Assembly: GCF_028372415.1 (NCBI RefSeq)
Contig: NC_092877.1
Location: 387,921,342 to 387,985,341 of the forward strand
Reading direction: 5' to 3'
From: Notamacropus eugenii
Taxonomy: Eukaryota; Chordata; Mammalia; Diprotodontia; Macropodidae
DNA: 64,000 nt
Shown here piece after piece: positions 11,791 to 23,205 of the stretch (position 1 is the first letter of the stretch; each line of letters begins with the position of its first letter). The position numbers and the translations under genes are program-made. Under the pieces are notes generated by a model that was given only the letters and a program-made list of their open reading frames with translations, was not told where the DNA came from and did not search any database.

Positions 11791-13269
11791 TGGGCCCTCC
11801 CTCCTTGTGGGCCCTCTTCCTGCAGATGTCGGAGGCCTCTTGTAGGTCACATGACAGTCGGAGAGTTCTCTGGTGCATAGGGCGGATGAGATGGTCACCA
11901 AAGCCCCTTCCCCTTCTGGTCCATCCTGAGATTCTGTGAAATCATCCTCAGGCCAACTGAGCCTGCATGAGAGACCATGTGGCCAGGAGATTTCCCATGA
12001 GCACTGATACCCCCAGTTCAATGCGGCTGAAGGCCCACGAGAGGTTGTACCCAGCTCTGAGATGGGGTCCATGCTGTATGACCAGCCTTCTTCCCAGGAC
12101 GTCCCATCCCATGGAGCTCTTGTCCACAGCCTTCCACAGAGGAGCCAAGGAAACTGCCCTGGAGGTCTCCTTTGAGGTTCCATCTCCTCAGGTCCTGGGC
12201 CCTTCCCCTCCAAGGTCACCTCCCATCTGCGCCTTTCTATATCTAGTTTCTTAGATGCTCTCTCCTCTATGGAGAAGGTGGATCCTGGTCCTCCTAGGAC
12301 AGACAAGGCTGCCAGACACTGTGGCAGTGCAGGTGCTCATGGTGTTCATGGGGCACTGCTCTCCTGGAAGATGTAGTTGCCTCCCCATGTTTCCCCTGCA
12401 CTGCCAGGGGCTCCTGACTCCCAACATGCTGTATGGGCCGAGAGAAGCTTGAAAGGCTGGGAGTGGCGCAGAGGCCAGCTCTCACCACAATGCTGGGTGT
12501 CTCATTCTCCAGTGGGAAATGTTTCCTTGAACCCATGGATTTAAAAGAGTGGCTGAGCTAAATGGCTCTTGGGAATGAATCCTGGTGACTGGGGGCATTT
12601 TCAGCAGAGTCACCACAAAGGACTTTTCCTTTCCCATCTGTTGTGTTTCCCTTGTAATGCTTAGGTTGTTGCTTGCTGTAAAGATTTCTTCTCTTGGGGT
12701 CTCTCCAAGTCATCCCCTGTTGATCCTCTGTCTGAGAGAGGAGTAGCTCATTTTCTGCCGACTTTTTTGTAGTCCTTTGTTCAGGTTAGCTCATTAGTCA
12801 AACTGTGGATGGCTAGGGCACATGAGGCAAGGGCTGGATCCATGTTGATTTTTCACCTGTTGCAGTCCAGTTTTCCCACTGGGCTTCTGTTGTTTTTGTT
12901 GATTCCAGGAAGTTTTCTTGGACACCCATATTCTCTCTTGTGCCATAGAATGAGCTAATAAGCCACTTTCTCTGCCAGTGTTTCCAGTTCTGGGATGGTT
13001 GTTCTTTTGTCTTGGTCTTTACTCTGCTTGGTCCCCAAACACTCAATCCTTGCCAATTCCACTGAGGTTATGGGCACTTCCTTAAGGGTTTCCACTGTGG
13101 TACAAATTTGCCTCTCTGCCTCCTGAGGCTCAGCTGTTCTTCCACCTTTGTAAGATATCTATTTGTAGCACCCCCTCTGGGCTCCCTCTCCCACCTCTCA
13201 TTTGGAAGCCTGGATTCCCCTCCCTCAGAGTACTGTGGCTAACCCTGATGTGTTATGGCTCCCCTATTG
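11791..13269. other. intergenic, unidentified; overlapping minus-strand open frames
   Basis: This is the longest stretch left of SPNS2 in which I recognise no repeat family. On the minus strand a 201-codon open frame (12306 to 11701) overlaps a 66-codon frame (12148 to 11948) in another phase. Neither has a motif I recognise or clear splice sites. The part from 12820 to 13160 looks like a decayed repeat of unknown family. Confidence 0.4.
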
Positions 13270-14340
13270 TCAATCAACCAGTGAACATCAATTAGCTTTT
13301 ACAAAGGGATATTCAGTGAGAAAATAGCAAAGACACGTTCACAAAATTTGACGGTATATTAGGGCATATAAATATCCCATCAAATGAAAAAAAATCAGGA
13401 ATATTAAAAGCTTCTCTTGCCAGCAATAATACCATAAAATTACAATTAATAAAGGATCTTTGAAGCAAAGATTAAAAGTTTATTGGAAACTAAATAACAA
13501 TCCTAAAGAATAGGTGGGTCAAAGAAAAATCATAGAAATAATCACTAATTGCATTAAAGATGTGAATAACAATGAGACAACATACTAAAATATTTAGGAT
13601 GTAACAAGCAGCACTTAGGGGAAAGTTTTACATCTCCAAACACTCTCATCAATTAAATAGAGAAAGAGCGGATTAATGACTTGGACTAAAAAAGTGCAAC
13701 TAAAAAAGTCCCTTAGAAAATTAACAAATTGGAAAACCGAATCAAACACTAAAATAAAAAATGCTAAAAATCAAATTAGAGATCCATAAAATTGAAAACA
13801 AAAAAACCATTGACTTAACAAATAAAACAAATTATTTTTAGACCCCTAAATTGATGTCATTAGCTAACTTGATTAAAAGAAGGAAAGAATAAAAGCATCC
13901 AATCTAAAAAATGAAAAAAGGTGAATCCACTGAAAAGAAATATAATAAATTAAGAGCTATTTTACCCAATCACATGGCAACAAAACTGACAATCTAAATG
14001 AAATTGATTACTATTTATAAAATTATAAATTTCCCAGGTTAAATAGAACAGGAAACCAAACACTTAAATAACCCTTTTTTGGAATTAAACAAACCATGCA
14101 TGAACTTTCAAAGAGAAAAAAGAAGACTAGATTGATTTACAAATGAATTATTTCAAAGATTTAAAGAACAATTAACCTTGATTCTAATACTATACAAATT
14201 ATTTGAAAAATAAAAAATAGCCCCTACCAAATTTCTTCTATGACAGAAATATAGAAATGATACCTAAACCAGGGAGAGTCAAAACAGAGAAAGAAAATTA
14301 TGTCAATATTCCTAATGAATAGTGCTGTAATGTCTTAGCT
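13270..14340 (+). mobile_element. L1 ORF2 fragment (endonuclease end to RT start)
   Basis: An A-rich block that follows marsupial L1 ORF2: 'tatattagggcatataaata', 'tattggaaactaaataacaa', 'caacatactaaaatatttag', 'atacctaaaccagggagagt'. It has many substitutions and small indels and no open frame. It is truncated at both ends and is joined on the right by an L2 fragment. Confidence 0.85.
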
Positions 14341-14515
14341 AAAAGGACTCTGTTGAGATAGTTCTGGTAAGAGGTGACTGTCTGAGGGAGGCAGTTGTTG
14401 GAATGGAGAGAAGGGGATTCATGTGAAAAATGTCAGGCAGTCTTGTATAAGTAGAATGAGAGAGAGTAAGGAGCCAAGGATGACTTTGAGGTTGGGAACC
14501 TGAGTGCCCGGAAGG
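14341..14515 (-). repeat. L2 fragment
   Basis: Reverse L2 wording: 'agtaaggagccaaggatgac', 'gttgggaacctgagtgcccg'. Confidence 0.55.
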
Positions 14516-17260
14516 ATAGTGGTACTTTCCACACTTGGTTGGTTGGTTGTTGTCTTTTGTCCTTGAAGAGGACCAAAATGACATCACCATTGTAAAGTGA
14601 AATTTCAGTGTGTCTGACTACGGCTGATCAAACTAATACGGGCTCGGAATGCTCTACCACAGGTTGGGCACAGATAGTCCCTGGGAATATATTTGGGGTG
14701 GATATCCCAAATTTGTGCATCCTGTGTTTACTTTGTGCTGTCTCAGTTCTGCTTCGCTCAAAGAGCACAACACCTTTTCTTATGTAGGCACACCATGCTG
14801 AGCGGTCCTGTGCCAGTGTCTCCCATGTTGCACAGTCAAATCCAAAGTTCTTGAGAGAGACATTGAGAGTGTTCTTGTATCACTTCTTCTGACCACCATG
14901 CCTGCCCCATGTAAGTTCTCCATAAAATAGTCTTTTTGGCAAGCGCACATTTTGCATTCGAACAACGTTCCCAGCCCATTGGAGCTGTACTCTCTGAAGC
15001 ATAGTTTGAATACTTGGCAGTTCAGCTTGAGCAAGGACTTCAGTGTCTGGTACCTTATCATGCCAGGTGATCCTCAGAACCTTCCTAAGACAGTTCAAAT
15101 GGAAGTGATTCAGTTTCCTGGCATGGCACTGGTAAACTGTCCATGTTTCACAAGCATATAACAATGAGGTCAGGACAATGGCTCTGTAGACCTTCCATTT
15201 GGTAGTCAGTATAATACCTCTTCTCTCCCAAACCTTTCTTTGGAGCCTCCCAAGCACTTAGCTAGCTCTGGCAATGCATGCATCAACCTCATTGTCAATG
15301 TGTACATCCCTGGAAAGTACACTACCAAGGTAAGTGAACTTATCCACAGCATTTAAAACTTCTCCATTTGTTGTAACCAACGGTTCTATGTATGGATGGT
15401 GTGCTGGTGGCTGATGGAGCTCCTGTGTTTTTTTGGTGTTAATTATTAGGCCAAAACTAGCACAGGCAGCAGAGAATTGATCTACACTTTGTTGCATCTC
15501 AGCTTCAAAGGTTGCATCACAATCTGCAAATAGAAAATCATGCACCAACACTCCCTCCACTCTGGTCTTGGCTTGGAGCCTTTTCAAAGTGAAGAACTTA
15601 CCATCAGTACAATAGTTGACCTTGATGCCTTGTTCATCCTCATTGAAAGCATTTGTCAACATGGCTGAAAATATCATGCTAAAAAGCATGGCAGCAGGCA
15701 CACAACCCTGTTTTACTCCATTGGTGACTGGGAGGGCACGAGCGCTTTGTCCATTGTCCAGAACCCGGGCAAACACGCCATCATGAAATTGACATACAAT
15801 ATTGACAAACTTCTTCAGGCAACCAAATTTTGACATAATTTTCCATAAGCCCTGACGACTAACAGTGTCAAAGGCCTTGGTCAGATCCACAAACATTGTG
15901 TACAGACCTCTGTTCTGCTCCTGGCATTTCTTCTGGAGTTGTTGGGCAGCAAACACCATATCAACTGTTCCTCAGCCCTTCCTGAAGCCACACTGGCTCT
16001 CAGGTAGATGACCATCTTCCAAGAGAAGGATCAGCCTATTAAGGAGGACTCTAGCAAGAATTTTGCCAGGAATGACTAAGAGAGAGATCCCCCTGTGATT
16101 GTCACAGGACCATCTATTCCATTTACCTTTATAGAGATGGACGATGGAGGCATCCTTGAACTCCTGGGGGATAACCTCCTCTTGCCATATAACCTGGAAA
16201 ATTTCAGTCAGCTTTTGTATGAGCAATGGTCTCCCTACCTTGTAAATCTCAGCTGGAATAGAATCAGCACCAGGTGCTTTGCCACATAAAAGGAGCCTAA
16301 TGGCCTTCAAAACCTCTTCTTCAGCTGGAAGTTCAGCTAAGGAGGGATTGACTTCAACCTGAGGTAAATTGTCAGTGGCCTCAGCATTGATTGATGATGG
16401 TCTGTTGAGAATGCTATGGAAGTGTTCAGCCCATCTCTCTAGGGTCATGTCCTTATCCCTAATCAATGTGACTCTATCAGCACTGAGTAGTTGTGATGCA
16501 CCATAGGTTTTTGATCCACAAATAGCTTTCAGGGAATCATAAAAGTGCTTTGGATTGTTACTATCAGCATAAAACTGAATTTCATCTGCCTTCTTACTGA
16601 GCCAGGAATCCTGCATCTCTCTAAGCTTTGCTTGTACTTTGTTTTTAATGGAATTAAATGCTACCTTCTTAGAGGTGGATGAACCATCCTGCTGGTAGAT
16701 CCTGTGGAGTTCACGTTTTTCATTTAGCAGCTTCTGAATTTTCCCATCATTTTCATCAAACCAGTCTTGGTGTTTGTGAGTGTTCTGACCCAGATGAGCA
16801 AATGCAGTGCTGTACACCAAATCTCTGAGAGCTGCCCACTCCTTTTCTGCTCCTCTGTTGCCAACTGTATGTTGGCTTAACTTTCCCTCCAAGTCAGCAA
16901 GAAACTGTTCGCGCTCAGAGAAGAGCTCTAATTTGTTGATATTAATTCTTCTGGTGGTCATTTTGCCTTGGGGGAGGCGCTTTTGATAAATGTGAGTATT
17001 TAGCTTGGAAAGGATAAGTCTATGATCAATCCAGCACTCTGCACCACACATTGCCTTTGTCACTCTCAGATCTTGTCTGTCTCTTCTCCTTACAATCACA
17101 TAATCTATTAGATGCCAGTGTTTGGCTGCGAGGGTGCATCCCTTTCCATAGTAAGGGGAGTTTGGAAGAGGAGTAGGTTTGTGGGGAATCCTGGGACTGA
17201 ATTTGGTTTTGTTTATACGCAGGCCTTTTGCTCATGCTAATAAAACTTCTTCCCAAGGGA
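14516..17260 (-). mobile_element. RTE-clade LINE (endonuclease end, RT, C-terminal finger, 3' tail)
   Basis: A LINE read on the minus strand. From high to low coordinates it shows the end of the endonuclease ('KHWHLIDYVIVRRRD', then 'WIDHRLILSKLN' with the Asp-His pair) and a linker. The RT follows, with 'PGADSIPAEIYKVG', 'PESQCGFRKG', 'VDLTKAFDTVSRQGLW', 'TNGVKQGCV' and the thumb 'DKFTYLGSVLSRDVHIDNEV'. After it come 'LLYACETWTVYQCHARKLNH' and a C-terminal C-x2-C finger-like segment coded at 14608-14670. The frame has in-frame stops at 15972-15974 (at FRKG-x-GT), 15258-15260 and 14880-14882, plus at least two frameshifts (near 17.13 kb and between 14.6 and 14.88 kb). The catalytic YADD is FADC, so RT is dead. 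It is 5'-truncated within the endonuclease. The tail near 14520-14580 ends in TTGG-type repeats. It is not BovB by its C-terminal wording; RTE1-like is my best guess. Confidence 0.9.
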
Positions 17261-17743
17261 CAAAGCCCTCAGACAGATGGCCCAGCCAAGTCATTTGGTG
17301 CCACTCCCTCTATCACCCACCTTGATTTATACACAAATCAGTCCTGTTGCTGGGGTGGGGGGATGTAAATAAGATTCAAGTAGTCATTTGCCCACCATTT
17401 ATTAGATACCTTCTATGTGTTAGACACTATGTGGGCTGGGGATCCCAGTGCAGGAACAGCAATTGATTGAGTAAATATATTAAGTTACTCCATCCCACTT
17501 GAAGTGATAAGAAACTAGCTCTCATATATTTATCAGATGATAACACATCAGCGATTGCTTGATAGGCATGAACAAGGCCTGGATGCCTCCCTGTATGGGA
17601 CAGGAAGTCTGAGGACTGAGAGTGGAGAGGTAAAGAGAGTTCATTCATGGAGACCCTGGAATGAGGAGGAGACAGAGGACAAGTCTGACGTTCTTGTCTT
17701 TAGCTAGCTCAAAGTGAGAGGAAGGTGTGATCAGGGAGGATTA
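17261..17743 (-). repeat. L2 3'-end fragment in unassigned sequence
   Basis: At 17395-17445 a reverse L2 3' end is visible ('catttattagataccttcta', 'gctggggatcccagtgcagg'). The rest of the interval may be further decayed L2. No gene was seen. Confidence 0.4.
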
Positions 17744-18472
17744 CAGTAGAACCTTGGTTTATGAACTTAATTAGTTGCAAGATTCTCTTTGTCATGTGAT
17801 TTGTTCATATTGCAAAGCAAATTTTCTCACAGGAACTAATGTAAAGTCAGATGACCAGTACCACATACCCAATAATTTTGAGTAAGGTTTTTTTCGTCCC
17901 TAATGTACCTGAAATGCAATTGCAATGCTTACTACACAATATAAACCAAAAATAAAATAAATTAACCTTCCCTTTACTTTTGAGAAGAGTCCTGGCTGGT
18001 GTGATGGAGAGGAGAAGGAGGAGGAAGAGGAGGAAGGGTTATTGTTTGGAAAGAGAATCTCCTTCTATGAGAACATTGAGGATTTCAACATTGAGTGTTC
18101 TCTCTTGTGCTGCTTTCACTAAAAGTAAGACTAACATTACTATCTTCTCTTACTTTTCATTTTCTGGAGTCACTTCCATGTTTTGACTCACTGATTCTTT
18201 TCTTTACATTTTCTTCTGACTAGGAATCTATATAACGACACTTGTTTTTTAATTTTTTTTTCAGAATGTCACAGAAGCGTGACATTGCACTGTCATTAAA
18301 AAATATTTGTGGCTCTCCTTGCTACAGCCTTATTTGGGTGATGTTTTTCAACAAAATTTTGATGTTCATACTGTGAATTTTTGTTTGTCCTTCAAGATAA
18401 ATTTTGCAAAAATTTTTCCTCATCCAGCAAAGCATATGTAAACCAGGTTACTCATAAACTGTGGTTCTATTG
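17744..18472. mobile_element. short DNA transposon with terminal inverted repeats (Tigger/pogo-like)
   Basis: The left end 'CAGTAGAACCTTGGTTTATG' and the reverse complement of the right end 'CAATAGAACCACAGTTTATG' form an imperfect terminal inverted repeat with 16 of 20 bases equal. The element is about 729 bp. It is flanked by TA on the left and TG on the right, compatible with an old TA target-site duplication. The interior is AT-rich with no transposase-length ORF. The CAGT...AACC ends suggest a non-autonomous Tc1/mariner-superfamily element of the Tigger/pogo type; the family name is not certain. Confidence 0.55.
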
Positions 18473-18589
18473 TGCTTTGACTCTTTCCAGTGGGGTAGGC
18501 AAGTGAGGAGCAAGCCACCAGTCAGCCAGGGAAAGTTACACAAGAAATACTCCCAAAATAGAAAGTTTCAAACAGAATTTGAATGATGG

Positions 18590-18692
18590 GCTGGAGGAGA
18601 ATTTATTAGACTTCAGGAAAATTCCAAAAAGCAGGTGCAGCAATCATGATCTCAGACAAGGCAAAAGTGAAAACAGACATAGTTAAAAGATA
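18590..18692 (+). mobile_element. L1 ORF2 fragment
   Basis: 'atcatgatctcagacaaggc' and the following A-rich stretch match L1 ORF2. It is cut off by the SINE on its right. Confidence 0.65.
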
Positions 18693-18962
18693 TAATATGG
18701 GCAGCTAGGTGTCACAGTGGATAGAGCACACCAGGTTTGGAATCAGGAAGACTTGTCTTCCTAAATTCAAATCTAACCTCAGGCACTAACTAGCTGTGTG
18801 ACTCTGGGCAAGTCATTTCACCCTGTTTGCCTCAGTTCCTTCGTCAGTAAAATAATCTGGAGAAGGAAATGTCAAACCATTTCAGTATATTTGTCAAGAA
18901 AACCCCAAATGGGCTCACAAAGAGTCAAACATAACTGAACAGCTATTTTTTTTCAATTACCC
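18693..18962 (+). mobile_element. marsupial CORE-SINE inserted in L1
   Basis: Head 'gggcagctaggtgtcacagt', CORE 'ctagctgtgtgactctgggc', then 'tctggagaaggaaatgtcaa' and tail 'cacaaagagtcaaacataac'. The tail differs from the MAR1/WSINE1 copy at 7.8 kb, so this is another marsupial SINE family. Confidence 0.85.
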
Positions 18963-18984
18963 TTTTTCTTTCCTTTCCACTTTC

Positions 18985-19110
18985 CTCCCCACCCCACTGA
19001 ACAAGAGGTTAAGTGATTTGTCCAGGGCAACACAGCTAGTAAGTATCTGAGGTGAGATTTTAACTCAAGTCTTCCTGAATCTACATCCCACTATACGACA
19101 TAGCCAAAAA
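18985..19110 (-). repeat. CORE-SINE fragment
   Basis: Reverse orientation: 'gggcaacacagctagtaagt', 'ttttaactcaagtcttcctg', ending near a short A-run. Confidence 0.65.
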
Positions 19111-19111
19111 A

Positions 19112-19330
19112 AAAAAAAAAAGTATATGAGGGTGTTTGAAACCTTTCGCTGTAAGAAATGATATTGTGGATGGTTTTAGAGAAACCTGGGAAGACTTGCA
19201 TGAACTGATGCAGAGTGGAATGAGAGAACCAGGAGAATAATTTATACAATAACAAAAGCATTATAAAGACAACTTTGAGAGACTGAAGAGCTCTGATCAG
19301 GGCAATGTCCAGTCAGGACTCTAGGGACAG
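19112..19330 (+). mobile_element. L1 3' end fragment
   Basis: 'gtaagaaatgatattgtgga', 'aacctgggaagacttgcatg' and 'gaaccaggagaataatttat' are from the L1 ORF2/3' UTR junction. The sequence from 19331 to 19569 is AT-rich with no clear assignment. Confidence 0.75.
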
Positions 19331-19569
19331 TCTTTCTCTCTCAAAGGCATCTAGAAGGAAAGAGGAACAAAATCATTAATCATTTCCAGTACTGGCTCAG
19401 TGGCCATTTGAAAGACCACTTTGTTCTATGACAGGTAAATTGAAAACAAAACTTGCATGTGCACTGAACTCCATGTAGGGCTGCATCAATAAATATTGGG
19501 CTCACTGGCAACTTCTTCTCCCTCCCCCAGAAAGAACAGATCAGTGAACTGGGCATACAATTAAAAAAG

Positions 19570-22565
19570 AAGAAAATCAATAAATTGATTCTCCCCTCCC
19601 AAAGCAGAATTTATGAAAATCAAAAAAGAGATTAACAAAACTGATGTCCCCAAAACCACGTAATTGATAAATAAAACTATTTTTAAAAAAACTAGTTATA
19701 TGTGTGTATATATATGTATGTATGCATATATAATAACGACGCAGTAATAACTTGTTTGGTAATCTGATTTTTGAAAAGAGAAAAAAACTTTGTCAATATA
19801 AAAAAAGAAACAAAAAATTTCATTAAAAATGAAGGGAAAATAAAGGAAATAATGATAATTTTAAACCCAATGAAACTAATAAGTCAAACAGATGATTATT
19901 TACAGAACTATAATGTACTCAAATTAAAAGAATAAGAAAGAGAGAATCTAAATAACCTAACCTTAGGACCAAAGAGATTTGGGAGTGAATTTTAGCAAGC
20001 ATTCAAAGAATAATTAATTTCAATATTATGTAAACTGTTTGAAATGATTGGAAAAGAAAAAGTCCTACCATATTCCTTCTATGATACAAATATGGTCTTG
20101 ATACCAAAACTAGGGAGAGATAAGTCAAAGAAAGGAAACTATTGAGGATATCAATACAAAATGTTAGCAAAGACATTCAAGTGATATATTAAAAATGATA
20201 AATTCTGACCACGTTGTATTTATTCCAAGAATAAAGTTGGTTCAACATAAGGAAAACAATAAACCTAATAGACTATATTAATACTGAAAAACCACATAAG
20301 TGTTTCACTGAAGAAAAATGCCTTTACAGAAATATCCACTTCTGTATTTTATAAAATAAAGGCATAAATTTACCTTTCCTTAATATTCTAAGTAGTATTT
20401 ATACAAAACCTAGGGCCAGAATTATATGTACTGGAGAAATAATGAAGGTCTTTCTAATAAATTCAAGAGTAAAGCAAGAATATCTATCATTACTATTATT
20501 TGATAGCTATAGCAATACGACAAGAAAAAGAAACCGAAGAAATAAGAATAGACAAAAAAGAAACATGGTCCCTTTGGGCATATGGTATGATGGCCTATTT
20601 AATGACTGACTCCAGAGAGTCAATTAAATGACTCATTGAAACAAAAGCCTCAGAAAAGCAGCAAGATATAAAAAAAAAAACCCACCCACCATTAATCATC
20701 AACACTTTTGCATACTGGCAACAAAACCTAGAAGACAAAAAAAGTCCATTCAATATGACTTCAAAATGTAGGGAATATTTGGGAGTTTATCTGCTAAAAC
20801 ACATAAGAACTATATGACTAAGACCACAAAACATTTTTTACAGACATAGAGACCTAAATAATGGGGGATAAATTCATTGTTCATGGCTGGACCATGTTAA
20901 TATAATAAAGATAACATAATAAAACTTATGTTACTATCTAAATGGACATATTTGTTGAATGACATCCAACAAGGGGTTACTCTATAGTGCTAGAAAACTA
21001 ATAAAATTAATCTGGAGCAACAAAAAGTTAAGAATCTCAAGGGAAATGATGAAAAAAAGGGAAGAAAGAGGATCTAGTAGTGCCAGATTTCAAACTATAT
21101 TGCATAGCAATAATTGTCAAAACTATTTGGTAGTGATTAAAAAGTAGAAAAATATTAGTGAAATAGATTAGGTATATAACATGTATATGTAAGTGAATAC
21201 ACTCGCTAGTAATAATAGTGTAAATTGCTGTTCAGTCATTTCACCCCTCTCTGACTCTCCTTGACCCCATTTGAGGTTTTCTTGGCAGAGATACTGTAGC
21301 GGTTTGTCGTTTCCTTCTCCAGCTCATTTTATAGATGAGGAAATTGAGACAAACAGGTTTAAGTGACTCACCCACGGTCAGACAGCTAGTTAGTGTCTGA
21401 GGCTAGATTTGAACTCAGGAAGAGGAGTCTTTCTGATTTCAAACCCAGGGCTCTCCACACTGTGGCAGCGAAGGCAGCGGCATGCTGCTGTGACCCTGCT
21501 TGTCTGTCCACGCTCTCCCTCGGGCTGCCTGGGCACCGCAGCCCGGGTTATATTTATACACACTGTGGGGTCCTCTAACTGCCACTAAAAGCACTAAAAA
21601 CCTTAGTGTTTAATAAATTCAAAGACCCCTGTTACTCGGGTAAGGACTCAGTGACAAAATTTATGGGGAAAACTGGAAGGCAATTTGGTAGTACCAGCAT
21701 CTAACATCAATAAGGATAACTTTCAAAGAGCTGTAGGATCTGACTATAAAGAGTCACTTCATAAAGAAATCAGTGGTCCCTAGGGGTAGGGTCAGGGATC
21801 CTAGGATTTATTCTGTGACTTTTGGACTCAGTCCAAGGGCTGCACTTGAGGAACTACCACATGTGGCCTCAAGACTGCAGGCTCCCTAGGAGCTATGTGT
21901 AAGGAAAAAGCCCTCAATGAATAAAGGATAGAATCACAGAAGAGACAAGTTTGATTATCTAAAGTTGAGCCATTTTGTACAGTTGATGTAGTTAAAATCA
22001 GGGCAGGGCAAGGAGAAGGGAATTTTAGCAGCCAAATTCTCCAGTTGGGGTCTGATATAATAGCTATCCAGGGAACTGATTCATATACATAAGGACAAGG
22101 CCTATTCCCCAATAGATAAATGGTCAAAGAACGTGAACAGTACTCAGGAAATGCAAGTTATCAACAACCACAGTTTTAAAATGCTACAGATTGCTAACAA
22201 AAAGAGAAATGCACATTAAAACACCTCTAAGGTTCTCCATGGCATCCATCAGATTGACAAAGATGACACAAATAATCTCACCAAAATGCCAGTTGTTGGT
22301 AAGGCTAGTGAAAACAGGTCCAGAGATGCACTGCTGATGGAGTTGGGAAGGGGTCCAGATGTTCTGGAAAGCCCCCTGGAAGCCCTCCCCCAAGATCCCT
22401 GAATTGTGGTACTCCTTTGAATCAGGGGTGCCATTACAAGGCATAGATCCCAAAGAGGCCATGTGTATAGAAGTCCTTACACTCTGTTCTGAAGTACTAG
22501 AGATGGAGCCCTTGCCCACTCAATGGGTAGATTATGGGAAGAGAATGCAAAGAAGTATTTGTCAC
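19570..22565 (+). mobile_element. long L1 ORF2 copy, interrupted by a SINE
   Basis: Sense L1 ORF2, strongly decayed. The RT region is at 19,980-20,300 ('ttccttctatgatacaaata'). The 3' half follows: 20,959-21,147 encodes 'KLIKLIWSNKKLRIS', and 21,600-21,690 and 22,070-22,330 carry the later ORF2 wording ('cccaatagataaatggtcaa'). A reverse SINE lies at 21,212-21,480. A GC-rich patch at 21,482-21,575 is foreign to the L1. No functional ORF remains. The region below 19,980 is less certain. Confidence 0.8.
21212..21480 (-). mobile_element. marsupial CORE-SINE nested in L1
   Basis: Reverse copy of the same SINE family as at 18,693: 'ctccttgaccccatttgagg', 'tttccttctccagctcattt', 'gtcagacagctagttagtgt', 'gatttgaactcaggaagagg'. 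Confidence 0.85.
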
Positions 22566-22879
22566 ACTCTAAAAACTGATTAAAGGGAAGTTCAGAGAAG
22601 GCTGTCAAGAGTTAGATCCCAAGCGCTGAGCAGCAGCTGTGTGACCAATGTCCCTTAGACTCAGTGGGAGAGATGAAGGTGAGACCCAGTTCTGTTCTTT
22701 CCTTCCCAAAGGAGATGGCAGGATGGATTTGTGAACCTGAGCTGAGCCAGCTAGCCCCTCTAGGCTCCTCCTTTCCCACGTACCTCAAACGTCTACCTGA
22801 GGAGCCCAAGGTAGCATTTCTGGGACCTTTGGGCCAACGCCAGGGGGTGCTGCATGGAGACCTGATGGTGCCACTGTGC

Positions 22880-23205
22880 TTTGGTGCTCTGGGACCTGGG
22901 GAAGCAGAGGACTCTTTGCAGCCCTGGGGATACAAAGAAAAGCCTGACAGACCCTGCCCTCAGGGAGCTCAGTCTCATGGGGAAGACAATATGCAAACAC
23001 CTATGTACAAACAAGCTATGGACAGGATAAGAGGGAGATCATCACCAGAGGAGGAGCTAAAATTAAGGGGGACTGGGAAAGGCTTCCTGTAGAAGGTGGA
23101 ATTTTACCTGGGACTTGGAGGCAACTGGGGAGCCAGGGAGTAATGAGGAGGGAGGGCATTCCAGGCAGGGGAAATTCCAGGACAGAGAAAAGGCTCTGAA
23201 TTGGG
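22880..23205 (-). repeat. L2 3' fragment
   Basis: Reverse L2: 'cctggggatacaaagaaaag', 'agaccctgccctcagggagc', 'gggcattccaggcaggggaa', in order. The sequence from 22566 to 22879 has no assignment. Confidence 0.65.

Noticed and set aside
12813-13160. A possible endogenous retroviral or other repeat scrap
   Set aside because: The wording looks repeat-like but no family part could be named, so no element is claimed.
15258-17099. Minus-strand frames of 375 and 233 codons as host genes
   Set aside because: They carry RTE reverse transcriptase motifs, in-frame stops and a LINE 3' tail; this is a LINE, not a host gene.
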